A stretch of DNA of 64,000 nucleotides from [Mycobacterium] fortunisiensis (GTDB lineage Bacteria; Actinomycetota; Actinomycetes; Mycobacteriales; Mycobacteriaceae): positions 1 to 64,000 of the forward strand of contig NZ_VOMB01000024.1 of NCBI RefSeq assembly GCF_019050325.1, given 5' to 3'. A model generated the notes under the pieces. That model saw nothing but the letters and a program-made list of their open reading frames with translations. It did not search any database and was not told the DNA's origin. Below, piece after piece: positions 29,719-38,700 of this stretch. A program made the translations under genes and the position numbers. How positions within the stretch are numbered: the first letter of the stretch is position 1; each line of letters starts with the position of its first letter.

Positions 29719-30746
29719 CCCCGAACCCGATGGGCCCGCCGGAACCGGTCCAGATAGCCGAACCAGTCCCAGCTGCCCAGGAACTCCGTCGTCGCCGCGT
29801 ACCCCTTCGCGTAGAGCGCCTCGGCCTCGTTGCGGCTGATATCGAAATCCAGCACCCCGACATCGGTCGAATCCACCTGGATCGCGCGCACCTTCACCCA
29901 CGGCTGACTCAGATGGGCCTGGTCGTGGCCGACGAGCATCGTGGTGATGAGGCTCTCCAGGAACGTCGGTGTGGCACAACCGAGCAGCCCCAGCCCGGGG
30001 ATGAGCTGCTGCGCCGACGGCGCGGGCAGATACGGCACCACCGCCACCCCGAACGTCGGCCAGCGCGGCTCGGCACCATCGGGTCGGTCGAACGAATCGA
30101 TCGGGAAATTCGACAGCACCCCACCGTCGACCAGCGTGCATGGTTGCCCCGCAACGGTTTCCAGGGTCACCGGTTGGAACAGGAACGGAATGGCCATCGA
30201 GGCCCGCACCGCGTCGGCGACAAGCTGCTCATCCGGGTCCAGCCCATAGACCCGCCGGTAATCCCACGGTAGCCGCACCAGCTGCCCGGTGGTCAGATCG
30301 GCCACGGTGACCACCAGCCGGTAGCGCCGCTCGGGCAGCAAGTTCTTGTCGTCGATGGCCAGATCACCAAAAGTCTTGACGCCCAGGTTCTTCAGCTCGC
30401 TGCGAATCCAGTCGTAGGCGAAATCACCACGATAGATCCCGGTTTCCCGCAGCAGCCCCCAGGCCGTGCCGAGCACCGGGATGCTCTGGATCGGCCCGCT
30501 GTCCCGGAATTTGCGGTACGGCACGCTCAACGCCAGCTCGCGCAGCTCGTCACTGGACAGCTCACCCTGCTGGGTCGCGGCGGCCACCACCGCGCCGACG
30601 AGTGAACCCGCCGAGGTGCCCGAAATCCGCTCCAGGTCGTAGCCCGCGTCCTTGAGTGCGACGACGGCGCCCACCAGGCCGATGCCCTTGACGCCGCCGC
30701 CGGAAAGCACGAGGTCGGCACGCTGCGGGGCACGTTTGACAGCCAT
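29715..30746 (-). CDS. Patatin-like phospholipase
   Basis: 343 aa. Oxyanion hole GGGVKG (about 17-22), nucleophile elbow GTSAGS (about 43-48) with the catalytic Ser, and the DGG motif (VDGGVLSNFP) with the catalytic Asp, in the order required for a patatin Ser-Asp dyad. No signal peptide, so probably cytosolic or membrane-associated lipid acyl hydrolase. Divergent from the FAD monooxygenase gene (90 bp between starts). Confidence 0.92.
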   Translation of the reverse strand: MAVKRAPQRADLVLSGGGVKGIGLVGAVVALKDAGYDLERISGTSAGSLVGAVVAAATQQGELSSDELRELALSVPYRKFRDSGPIQSIPVLGTAWGLLRETGIYRGDFAYDWIRSELKNLGVKTFGDLAIDDKNLLPERRYRLVVTVADLTTGQLVRLPWDYRRVYGLDPDEQLVADAVRASMAIPFLFQPVTLETVAGQPCTLVDGGVLSNFPIDSFDRPDGAEPRWPTFGVAVVPYLPAPSAQQLIPGLGLLGCATPTFLESLITTMLVGHDQAHLSQPWVKVRAIQVDSTDVGVLDFDISRNEAEALYAKGYAATTEFLGSWDWFGYLDRFRRAHRVRG

Positions 30747-30835
30747 GACCCCAGCTTGGCACGCCAGGGTGACACCCGACGGGACATCGCTGGGTTACCG
30801 CAGCGCCGGGCCCGACTGCGTAGCATCGAATTGTC

Positions 30836-32011
30836 ATGCGCATCGCGATCAGTGGGGCGGGCGTCGCCGGGGCGGCGCTCGCGCACTGGCTGCACCGCAC
30901 CGGCCACACACCGATCCTGATCGAACGGGCACCGGCCTTTCGCACCGGCGGCTACATGATCGACTTCTGGGGCATCGGCTATCGGGTGGCCCGCAAGATG
31001 GGCATCGAACCGGAGCTCCGCGCCGCGGGCTATGACGTGCAGGCGGTGCGTTCGCTGGGCGCCGACGGCGCCACCCGCGCCGAACTGCGCGTCGACGTGT
31101 TCCGGCGGATGATCGGCAACGACTTCACCAGCCTGCCCCGCGGCGACCTCGCCGCCGCCATCTACCGCACCGTCGAAGACGACGTGGCCACCGTGTTCGG
31201 CGACAGCATCACCGACATCGACCAGCGCCCCGACGGGGTGCACCTGAGCTTCGAGCACCGTCCGGCCACCGATGTCGACCTGGTGATCGGCGCCGACGGC
31301 CTGCACTCCACGGTGCGCCGCCTGGTGTTCGGGCCCGAGGAGCAGTTCGAGCATTACCTGGGCTGCAAGGTCGCGGCCTGCGTGGTCGACGGCTGCCGGC
31401 CCGGCGCCAGCTCCGACGCCTACCTGACCTACAGCGTCCCGGGCCGCCAAATCGGGCAGTTCACCCTGCGCGGTGAGCGCACCATGTTCCTGTTCGTGTT
31501 CCGGGACGATCACGACGACTGCGGACGCACCCCAAAAGAACAGTTGCACAAGCACTTCGACGACGCCGGTTGGGACTGCCGGGAGATCCTGGCCGCCGTC
31601 GACGACGTGGCGGACCTCTACTTCGATGTGGTCAGCCAGATCCGGATGGACCGCTGGTCAGATGATCGGGTATTGCTGATCGGCGATGCGGCGGGCTGCA
31701 TCTCGCTGCTCGGCGGTGAGGGCACCGGCCTGGCCATCACCGAGGCCTACGCATTGGCCGGGGAACTCGCACTGGCCGATGGCGACCACCGCCGCGCCTT
31801 CACCAGCTACGAAGCCCGGCTGCGGCCGTTCATCGAGGGCAAGCAGGCCGGCGCCGAACGGATGCTCGGCTTCTTCGCCACCCGAACCCGGTTCGGGCTG
31901 TGGTTCCGCGATGTGGCGCTGCGGGCGATGAACCTGGGACGCCCGATCGCCGGCCTGTTCGCCGGCACCGTGCGCGACGATGTCGACCTGCCCGATTACC
32001 GGATCGGTTGA
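30836..32011 (+). CDS. FAD-dependent monooxygenase (PHBH-like)
   Basis: 391 aa. N-terminal FAD-binding GxGxxG (ISGAGVAGAALA), the DG motif (VIGADGLHSTVRR) and the second FAD motif GDAAGCISLLGGEGTGLAI, the hallmarks of group A aromatic/polyketide hydroxylases such as TetX and PHBH. Substrate unknown. Its last 16 bp overlap the 3' end of a convergent P450 gene. Confidence 0.92.
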   Translation: MRIAISGAGVAGAALAHWLHRTGHTPILIERAPAFRTGGYMIDFWGIGYRVARKMGIEPELRAAGYDVQAVRSLGADGATRAELRVDVFRRMIGNDFTSLPRGDLAAAIYRTVEDDVATVFGDSITDIDQRPDGVHLSFEHRPATDVDLVIGADGLHSTVRRLVFGPEEQFEHYLGCKVAACVVDGCRPGASSDAYLTYSVPGRQIGQFTLRGERTMFLFVFRDDHDDCGRTPKEQLHKHFDDAGWDCREILAAVDDVADLYFDVVSQIRMDRWSDDRVLLIGDAAGCISLLGGEGTGLAITEAYALAGELALADGDHRRAFTSYEARLRPFIEGKQAGAERMLGFFATRTRFGLWFRDVALRAMNLGRPIAGLFAGTVRDDVDLPDYRIG

Positions 32012-33348
32012 CGCCGGGCCGACTCCGCCCGGGGCTGCACCTCGAAGCGTTCCCGCCGAGTCCGCACGCAGATCCGGGCCCCGCGGTGCGGCACCAGCGT
32101 GACATGCTTTACCCGCTGCCGTTCGTCGGCCGCGGTGGTGGTGAAAAGATCTACCCGGCAGAGGATTTCGCGCAGCACCGTCCGCAGCTCGACCATCGCG
32201 AACGTCGCCCCCAGACACCGCCGGTTGCCACCGCCGAACGGGAACCACGTGGTGGGCCCCAGCGTCGCGGTGAGCATCCGGTCCGGGTCGAAGCGGTCGG
32301 CGTCGAGGTAGACGTCGGAGCGGGCGTGCACCAGCCCGATGCCCGGGGCCACCATCACCCCGGCCGGCAACCGATACCCGGCGATCTCGACCGGCTGCGT
32401 CAGCACCCGGCCCACGTCGAACACCACCGGCCGGACCCGCAGGGCCTCCTTGGCCACCGCGTCCAGGTAGTCGTCGTCGCCGCTGCGGGCCGCGTGCACG
32501 GCCTTGTCCAGCACCGCGGGGTGCCGGGTCAACCGCTCCAGCGTCCAGGACAGCGCGGTCGCGGTGGTCTCGTGCCCGGCGACCAGCAGCGTCATCAGCT
32601 GATCGCGCAGCTCCCGGTCGGTCATCGGGTGCCCCTCGGCGGTCCGCACCAACATGGCCAGCACATCGGTGCGACGCTCCAGCTGCGGATCGGCCCGACG
32701 ATCGGCGATCTCGGCGTACAGCAGCCGATCGGCCTCCTCGATGCGATGTTCCAGGGCCCGCCACGGGCGCCGGCGCAGCAAGCCCGGGCTGGCCAGCGCC
32801 AACGACTCCCAGGCCCCCACGCTGAGCAGCCGCGGCATGACGGCGCGCAGCGCGGCCAGCCGGGCCGGGTCCGACGCCCCGATCACGGTGCGCAGGATGA
32901 CCTCCAGGGTGATCTCGGCCATCTTCGGGGCCACCGGGAACTCCGCGCCCACCGGCCAGCCCGCGATGTTCGCCGCGGCGATCTCGCGCATCACCTCCAC
33001 CTGGTGAGCCACCGCGTCACGGTGAAACGGCGGCAGCATCTGACGGCGACGCTCACGGTGGGCATCCTCGTCGATCACCAGCACCGAGGTGTCGCCCAGC
33101 AGGCTGCTGAGCATCGAATTCGCTTCCCCGGCATGGAATATCGCCGGATCTCCGGCGAATACCACCTTGATGTCGTCCGGGTCGGCCAGATAGACCAGGG
33201 TGCCCATCTCGGCGACCCGCAAGGTGAACACGTCGCCGTAGCGGCGGCGACAGGCCGAGACGAACCGCGGCCAGTACCGCAGCATCAAGGCTGCCTGCAC
33301 CGAGCGGGGCAACCGCGGCCCCGGTGGGAGTGCCGCGTCGGCGTCCAT
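31996..33348 (-). CDS. Cytochrome P450 (CYP135/138-like)
   Basis: 450 aa. I-helix AGHETTATALSW, K-helix KEALRVRP (ExxR), and heme loop FPFGGGNRRCLGATFA with the proximal Cys. Overall layout and the RCLGATFA motif recall CYP135/CYP138-type mycobacterial enzymes. Soluble; needs separate ferredoxin and reductase, neither adjacent. Preceded in the minus direction by a small secreted protein gene. Confidence 0.92.
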   Translation of the reverse strand: MDADAALPPGPRLPRSVQAALMLRYWPRFVSACRRRYGDVFTLRVAEMGTLVYLADPDDIKVVFAGDPAIFHAGEANSMLSSLLGDTSVLVIDEDAHRERRRQMLPPFHRDAVAHQVEVMREIAAANIAGWPVGAEFPVAPKMAEITLEVILRTVIGASDPARLAALRAVMPRLLSVGAWESLALASPGLLRRRPWRALEHRIEEADRLLYAEIADRRADPQLERRTDVLAMLVRTAEGHPMTDRELRDQLMTLLVAGHETTATALSWTLERLTRHPAVLDKAVHAARSGDDDYLDAVAKEALRVRPVVFDVGRVLTQPVEIAGYRLPAGVMVAPGIGLVHARSDVYLDADRFDPDRMLTATLGPTTWFPFGGGNRRCLGATFAMVELRTVLREILCRVDLFTTTAADERQRVKHVTLVPHRGARICVRTRRERFEVQPRAESARRQPIR

Positions 33349-33381
33349 ACCTGCACCCTACGAGCCCCGGCCACCCGGCAA

Positions 33382-33412
33382 AAGGCCCGGACGCCGGCTG
33401 CGTCCGGGCCTT
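33382..33412 (-). terminator. Intrinsic terminator of the small secreted-protein gene
   Basis: A 13-bp perfect stem, AAGGCCCGGACGC / GCGTCCGGGCCTT, with a 5-base loop, located 15 bp past the minus-strand stop at 33427. In the minus direction the stem is followed by CCTTTTGCC, giving a short U-run. It also separates this gene from the P450 start at 33348. Confidence 0.75.
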
Positions 33413-33426
33413 GCCCTCCCCCAGGC

Positions 33427-33639
33427 CTACTTGGCGTGGTTGCGCTGGTGACGGTGATGGGTGGCCGAGCCGGGCTGCGGGAAGTTGTGCTGGTGCGGGA
33501 AGGCCTGATGCGCGCCCACCGACGGGCCGGCATCGGCGGCCGAGGGCTCGGCGTGGGCGGTGGCGGCACCCAGGGCGATCAGGGCGGGGGCGGCGGCGAG
33601 GACGAAACCGGCGGCGATGCGGCGGGCGATGGTGTCCAT
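33427..33639 (-). CDS. Small secreted His-rich protein
   Basis: 70 aa; ATG 33639 with AAGGAGT upstream. A signal peptide (RRIAAGFVLAAAPALIALGA, cut after AHA) leaves a mature peptide of ~43 residues, rich in His (HQAFPHQHNFPQ; THHRHQRNHAK). Metal binding is possible from composition. I do not recognise a family. It has its own terminator, and a 16-bp palindrome lies 128 bp upstream. Confidence 0.7.
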   Translation of the reverse strand: MDTIARRIAAGFVLAAAPALIALGAATAHAEPSAADAGPSVGAHQAFPHQHNFPQPGSATHHRHQRNHAK

Positions 33640-33766
33640 GTCGACTCCTTTGTCGGATAAGGCTTTTCGTATTTCTTCCGGGGTGTTCCGGCGTTGAAAT
33701 AAGAATGCGCCGCATCCGGGCGCGGCTGTATCGACCGACCGGCCCCTGGACCGGAGGAATCGCATG

Positions 33767-33782
33767 TCCCCCGATCGGGGGA
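33767..33782. promoter_or_regulatory. Perfect 16-bp palindrome in 290-bp gap
   Basis: TCCCCCGATCGGGGGA lies upstream of the small secreted gene and downstream of the receptor kinase. It could be an operator for the former or an RNA hairpin ending the latter. The remaining gap (33640-33929) shows nothing else I can name. Confidence 0.35.
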
Positions 33783-33929
33783 ACGGCGTCGGGTGGCTGC
33801 GAACGGGCTGCTGCCGGCGCGCCGGTTTCTACCGCAGGGCTGCGCCCCGAGCCGATCTACCGCCCAGGGGTGAAAAACGGCGAGGCACGCCACCCGATGC
33901 AGGCGGCGGTGACCTGCGCGAACGCCGGG

Positions 33930-35732
33930 CTAGCGGAACGCCCCGTTGATCACGGGCTGGTTGATCATGCCCTTCTCCACACCCCACATGGTGGCGATGG
34001 TGCGGTACTCCCCGGAGTCCATCACGTGCTCCAGCGCCAACCGCAGCGACTCGGCCAAACCCGAGCCCTTGGCCACCGGCCACCCGTAGGGCGCGGCGTC
34101 GAACACCTCACCGGCTGGTTCCAGCGCCCCGCCGCTGAGCTTGATCGCGAACCCGGCCACCGGGGAATCGGCGGTCATGGCATCGATCTCGCCGGCGACC
34201 AAGGCCGCCGTCACCTCGTCCTGATGGGTGCGCACCACTTCCTCGACCGGCGGCAGCCCGGCGGCCACACAGGCATCGGATTTGGCCGGGATCTCCGCGG
34301 TGTCCTGAATCGTGCCGTGCGCCACGCCAACTCGCAGGCCGCACGCCGAACCCGGATCGGCCGAGCTCCCGGTGCGCCGCGCCCACATGGTGCCGGCCTG
34401 GAAATAGGTGACGAAGTCGGCCCGCTCTTCGCGTTCGGCGGTATCGGTGATCGAAGACATGCCGACGTTGAAGCTGCCATCGGCCACCGACGGCAGGATC
34501 GCGTCGAAACCGGTCTCGCGGAACTCGGGCGCCAACCCCATGGTGCGGGCCACCGCCTTCATCAGATCGACATCGAACCCGACGATCTCGCCGCTGGAGT
34601 TCTTGAACTCGTTGGGCGCGTACGGAACGTTCACGCCGATCACCAGGCGACCTGACTCACGGACCTCGGCCGGCACCGTCGCCGCGACATCGTCCACTGC
34701 GCCCGTCGGCGCCGGCGCCGGCCCGGTGGTCGAGGCCGAATCGGCCAGGCTGGGCCCGGGCACAGACCCGCCGCCGGCACGCAGCTGCCACAATCCCACC
34801 GCGCCCAGCGCCGCCACCAGAACCGTCGCCCCGGCGATCGCGGCCAGCTTCTTGGACACCCGCCGGGTCGGTACCCGCTGCGCCGAGTGCCGCCCCGAAC
34901 GGCCCGTCACGCGCACCGGGACGGCGAGCGCGGCCCGGGCCGCGGCGGCCAGCTCCCCGGCGTTCTGATACCGCTTCGACGGCTTCTTGGCCATACCTTT
35001 GGCGATCACCTCGTCGAAGGCGGCCAACCGCGGGTCCTTGTCCGACGCCCGCGGCGCCGGGGACACCATGTGCCCGGCGATCTGCTGCTCGAGACTGTCG
35101 GCGGGATAGGGCCGTTCGCCGGTGAGGCATTCGTAGAGCACGCAGGCCAGCGCGTAGACATCCGAGCGCGGATCGACCTTGCCGCCGTCGAACCGCTCCG
35201 GGGCCATGTAAGCCAACGTGCCCAGGGTGCTGCCCGCAGTCGTCATGCCGGCGTCCCCCGCGGTGCGGGCCAGCCCGAAATCGATGAGGTAGACGAAGTC
35301 ATTGTCGGCGATCAGGATGTTGGACGGCTTGACGTCGCGGTGGATCAACCCGGCCCGGTGTGCGCTGTCCAGCGCCTCGGCCACCTGGCCGATCATCCCC
35401 ACCACGAACTCCGGGTCCAACGGCTTGCCGGTCTTGGTGAGCATGGCGCCCAGGTTGCGGCCCTCGATCAACCGCATGTCCAGATACAGCCGGCCGTCGA
35501 TCTCGCCGTAGCCGTGGATCGGCACCACATGCGGGTTGCTCACCCCGGCAGCGGCGTGCGACTCCCGGCGGAACCGTTCCTGGAAGGTGGTATCTGCGGC
35601 CAGGTGCGGGGGCAGCACCTTGAGCGCGACGATCCGGTCGGTGTCGGCGTCATAGGCCTGATAGACCTCGCCCATCCCGCCGCGGCCGATCAGTTTCTGC
35701 AGCTGATAGTGGCCGAAGGGTGTCGCATCCAC
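33930..35732 (-). CDS. Receptor Ser/Thr kinase with extracellular amino-acid-type solute-binding domain
   Basis: 600 aa. Kinase residues 8-270: GRGGMGEVY (16-24), K38, HRDVKPSN (131-138), DFG (151-153), APE (177-179). One membrane helix at about 296-317. Residues ~357-590 are a family-3 solute-binding protein: LVIGVNVPYAPNEF, GFDVDLMKAVARTMGL, MSSITDTAEREERADFV, and Cys464/Cys488 placed for a disulfide. Such domains bind polar amino acids. The layout indicates a one-component receptor that senses an extracellular amino acid and phosphorylates cytosolic targets. Divergent from the flippase/pseudokinase gene at 35944. Confidence 0.92.
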   Translation of the reverse strand: MDATPFGHYQLQKLIGRGGMGEVYQAYDADTDRIVALKVLPPHLAADTTFQERFRRESHAAAGVSNPHVVPIHGYGEIDGRLYLDMRLIEGRNLGAMLTKTGKPLDPEFVVGMIGQVAEALDSAHRAGLIHRDVKPSNILIADNDFVYLIDFGLARTAGDAGMTTAGSTLGTLAYMAPERFDGGKVDPRSDVYALACVLYECLTGERPYPADSLEQQIAGHMVSPAPRASDKDPRLAAFDEVIAKGMAKKPSKRYQNAGELAAAARAALAVPVRVTGRSGRHSAQRVPTRRVSKKLAAIAGATVLVAALGAVGLWQLRAGGGSVPGPSLADSASTTGPAPAPTGAVDDVAATVPAEVRESGRLVIGVNVPYAPNEFKNSSGEIVGFDVDLMKAVARTMGLAPEFRETGFDAILPSVADGSFNVGMSSITDTAEREERADFVTYFQAGTMWARRTGSSADPGSACGLRVGVAHGTIQDTAEIPAKSDACVAAGLPPVEEVVRTHQDEVTAALVAGEIDAMTADSPVAGFAIKLSGGALEPAGEVFDAAPYGWPVAKGSGLAESLRLALEHVMDSGEYRTIATMWGVEKGMINQPVINGAFR

Positions 35733-35943
35733 CGTTGACTCCTCGGGGACGGCCTATCCGGCGTCGGCAGTTCGCTCGAAGTTACCTCACATCGATTGCC
35801 GTTGTCGGCCCAGATCACACCCCGCCGTGACAGGTGGGACCGATGTGAATTCGTAACGGTCCAGATTGCCACCAATGGCCGAACTCGGCATCCGGTACGG
35901 CTACCTTTGTCCCGAACTCAGGACACGCGGAGAAAGGGGGAGC

Positions 35944-38319
35944 ATGCGCGTTGACGGACGGGACATCACCGTCACCGGCAGCCTGCTGCAACCTCCGACC
36001 CGCCGCACCAACGACATCCTGCGCCTGACGCTGGCCGCGATCTTCCTGGCCACCGTCATCACCAGCTCGCTGATCACCCGCTACGAATGGGTGGCGCTGG
36101 AGAAATCGATCTCCGAGATCGTCGGCGTGCTCACGCCGACCCAGTCCAACCTGGTGTACCTGGCCTACGGCATCGCGATCCTGGCGCTGCCGTTCGTCAT
36201 CCTGGTCAGCCTGATCCTGGGCCGGCAGTGGAAACTGCTCGGCGCATACGCGGCCGCGGCCCTGATCACCATGCTGTCGCTGTCGATCACCGCCAACGGC
36301 ATCGCCGCCCCCCGATGGCATTTCGACCTGACCGACCGGCTCGACTCCCAGCTGTCGCAGTTCCTCGACGACCCGCGCTGGATCGGCATGCTGGCCGCGG
36401 TGCTCACCGTGTCCGGGCCGTGGCTGTCACGCCGGCTGCGGCGCTGGTGGTGGACGCTGCTGCTGGCCTTCGTGCCGATCCACCTGGTGGTCAGCGCCGT
36501 GGTGCCGGCCCGCTCACTGCTGGGTCTGTCCGCGGGCTGGTTCGTCGGGGCCCTGGTGGTCTGGATCGTCGGCACCCCGGCCCTGGAGGTCCCGCTCGAC
36601 GGCGCGGTGCGCGCCCTGGCCCGGCGCGGCTTCGTCGTCTCCGCGTTCACCGTCGTACGCCCGGCCGGCACCGGGCCCCTTATGCTCGACGCGGCCTCCC
36701 AGGACCCCGACTCCAGCGCCGTCATCGAGCTCTACGGACCCAACCAGCGCAGCGGCGGCGCGGTCCGGCAGGTATGGCGCAAGCTGCGGCTGCGCTCCAA
36801 CGAGACCGCACCCCTGCAGACCTCGATGCGCCGCGCGGTCGAGCACCGGGCGTTGATGGCCATCGCGATCGGCGACCTCGGCCTGGCCAGCACCTCCACC
36901 ATGTCGGTGGCCGCACTGGACCGCGGCTGGACCCTGTACGCGCACAACCGCAAACGCGGTGTCCCGCTCGACCAGTGCACCGACGAGATCACCGTCGGCC
37001 GGGCGTGGAGCGCACTGCGCACCCTGCACGACCACCAGATCTCCCACGGCGACCTGCGCAGCAAGGAGATCACCGTCGACGACGGCGCGGTGCTGTTCGG
37101 CGGCTTCGGCAGCGCCGAATACGGGGCCACCGACGCCCAACTGCAGTCCGACATCGCCCAGCTGCTCGTCACCACCACGGCGCTCTACGACCCGCCCTCG
37201 GCGGTGTCCGCGGCCATCGAGACTTTCGGCCGCGACGCCGTGCTCACCGCGTCGCGCCGGCTGACCAAGGCCGCGGTGCCGCGCCGGGTGCGCGACGCCA
37301 TCCCCGACGCCAAAGCCGTGATGACCGCCGCCCGCGACGAGGTGAAACACCAGACCGGCGCCGACCAGATCCAGGCCGAGACCATCACCCGGTTCACCCG
37401 CAACCAGGTGATCCAGCTGGTGCTGATGGTGGCCCTGGTCTATGTGGCGTACCCGTTCATCAGCACGGTGCCGACGTTCTTCTCCGAGCTGCGCACCATG
37501 GACGGGTCGTGGGCCCTGCTCGGGCTGGCCGTCTCGGCGCTGACCTACGTGGGCGCCGCGGCCGCGCTGTGGGCCTGTGCCGACGGGCTGGTGAGCTTCC
37601 GCAACCTGTCGATCATGCAGGTGGCCAACACGTTTGCCGCCACCACCACGCCCGCCGGTGTCGGCGGCCTGGCCCTGAGCACCCGATTCCTGCAAAAGGG
37701 CGGGCTGTCCACGGCGCGCGCCACCGCGGCGGTGGCACTGCAGCAGTCGGTGCAGGTGATCGTGCACGTGCTGTTGCTGATCCTGTTCAGCACCCTGGCC
37801 GGCGCCTCGGCCGACCTGGGCCACTTCGTACCGAGCGCCACGATCCTCTACCTGATCGCCGGTCTCGCCCTCGGCCTCGTCGGCGCCTTCCTCGCGGTGC
37901 CCAAACTGCGCCGTTGGCTGGCCTCCTCGCTGCGGCCCAAGCTCAAGGAAGTCACCGACGACCTGATCAAGCTGGCCCGCGAACCCCAACGCCTGGCGCT
38001 GATCGTGCTGGGCGCGGCCGGAACCACCCTCGGTGCGGCGCTGGCACTGTGGGCCAGTGTCGAGGCGTTCGGCGGCACCACGTCATTCGTCACCGTCACG
38101 GTGGTCACCATGGTCGGCGGCACCCTGGCCTCGGCCGCCCCCACCCCCGGCGGTGTCGGCGCCGTGGAAGCCGCATTGATCGGTGGTCTGGCCGCCTTCG
38201 GTGTGCCCGCCGCGATCGGCGTGCCGGCGGTGCTGCTCTACCGGGTGCTGACCTGCTGGCTGCCGGTGTTCGTCGGCTGGCCGGTGATGCGCTGGCTGAC
38301 CAAGAACGAGATGATCTGA
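35944..38319 (+). CDS. Large MprF-like (LPG_synthase_TM) membrane protein with an internal pseudokinase domain
   Basis: 791 aa, ATG 35944 after GGGGGAG. About six N-terminal membrane segments (24-210), then a cytosolic region (~220-475) resembling an aminoglycoside-phosphotransferase/RIO-type kinase: HGDLRSKEITV (368-378) and LFGGFGSAE. The metal-binding Asn of the catalytic loop is Glu375 and the DFG Asp is Gly387, so it should not catalyse phosphotransfer. The C-terminal ~300 residues are the LPG_synthase_TM/flippase-like domain ending PTPGGVGAVEAALIGGL. No MprF aminoacyl-transferase domain is present. A lipid or glycolipid flippase controlled by the pseudokinase is plausible. Confidence 0.85.
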   Translation: MRVDGRDITVTGSLLQPPTRRTNDILRLTLAAIFLATVITSSLITRYEWVALEKSISEIVGVLTPTQSNLVYLAYGIAILALPFVILVSLILGRQWKLLGAYAAAALITMLSLSITANGIAAPRWHFDLTDRLDSQLSQFLDDPRWIGMLAAVLTVSGPWLSRRLRRWWWTLLLAFVPIHLVVSAVVPARSLLGLSAGWFVGALVVWIVGTPALEVPLDGAVRALARRGFVVSAFTVVRPAGTGPLMLDAASQDPDSSAVIELYGPNQRSGGAVRQVWRKLRLRSNETAPLQTSMRRAVEHRALMAIAIGDLGLASTSTMSVAALDRGWTLYAHNRKRGVPLDQCTDEITVGRAWSALRTLHDHQISHGDLRSKEITVDDGAVLFGGFGSAEYGATDAQLQSDIAQLLVTTTALYDPPSAVSAAIETFGRDAVLTASRRLTKAAVPRRVRDAIPDAKAVMTAARDEVKHQTGADQIQAETITRFTRNQVIQLVLMVALVYVAYPFISTVPTFFSELRTMDGSWALLGLAVSALTYVGAAAALWACADGLVSFRNLSIMQVANTFAATTTPAGVGGLALSTRFLQKGGLSTARATAAVALQQSVQVIVHVLLLILFSTLAGASADLGHFVPSATILYLIAGLALGLVGAFLAVPKLRRWLASSLRPKLKEVTDDLIKLAREPQRLALIVLGAAGTTLGAALALWASVEAFGGTTSFVTVTVVTMVGGTLASAAPTPGGVGAVEAALIGGLAAFGVPAAIGVPAVLLYRVLTCWLPVFVGWPVMRWLTKNEMI

Positions 38320-38383
38320 CGCGCTTGCTGTTGTGGGCGCGGCGGTGTGTCGGTGTGTCGGCGCCGGCGAGCACATGCCGATC

Positions 38384-38676
38384 TGCCCGGCTATCAGCGA
38401 CAATCGAGCGACAATCGCCACATGAATAACGGGGGCCCCTTGTGCCACGAGCCCATTCTGTACTTGCGTCACGTAGACGCTATTTCGCCTCGTCTGTCAC
38501 AGATTTCGGGTTGTCCAGCTATCAGCGACAGAGTCGCTCATAGGCGGGCACTGGACAGCTGAGCCTGGCGAGACCAGTGGTGTAGGAGTGACAAAAACGC
38601 TCAGCGACAATGGGTTTGACGAGACAGGAGCTACCGGTGTTGCGATTGTCGCGGAAAAGTCGCTGACAGGTGGGCA
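38384..38676. mobile_element. MITE-like element with 37-bp terminal inverted repeats and two internal ends
   Basis: The left 37 bp (38384-38420, TGCCCGGCTATCAGCGACA...) and the inverted right 37 bp (38640-38676, TGCCCACCTGTCAGCGACT...) match at 28 positions, including an 11-base block GCGACAATCGC. Two further end-like units sit inside: TGTCCAGCTATCAGCGACA (38512-38530) and, inverted, AGTCGCTCATAGGCGGGCA (38532-38550), nearly touching. A further TCAGCGACAA is at 38601. No open frame of substance is inside. No clear target duplication is seen. It fills the 381-bp gap between convergent genes. Confidence 0.7.
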
Positions 38677-38700
38677 CATCGACTATTCGTCCGAGCCGCC

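Noticed and set aside
33640-33929. Hidden gene between the small secreted protein and the receptor kinase
   Set aside because: Frames on both strands give Arg/Gly-rich sequence without start signals; only the 16-bp palindrome stands out.
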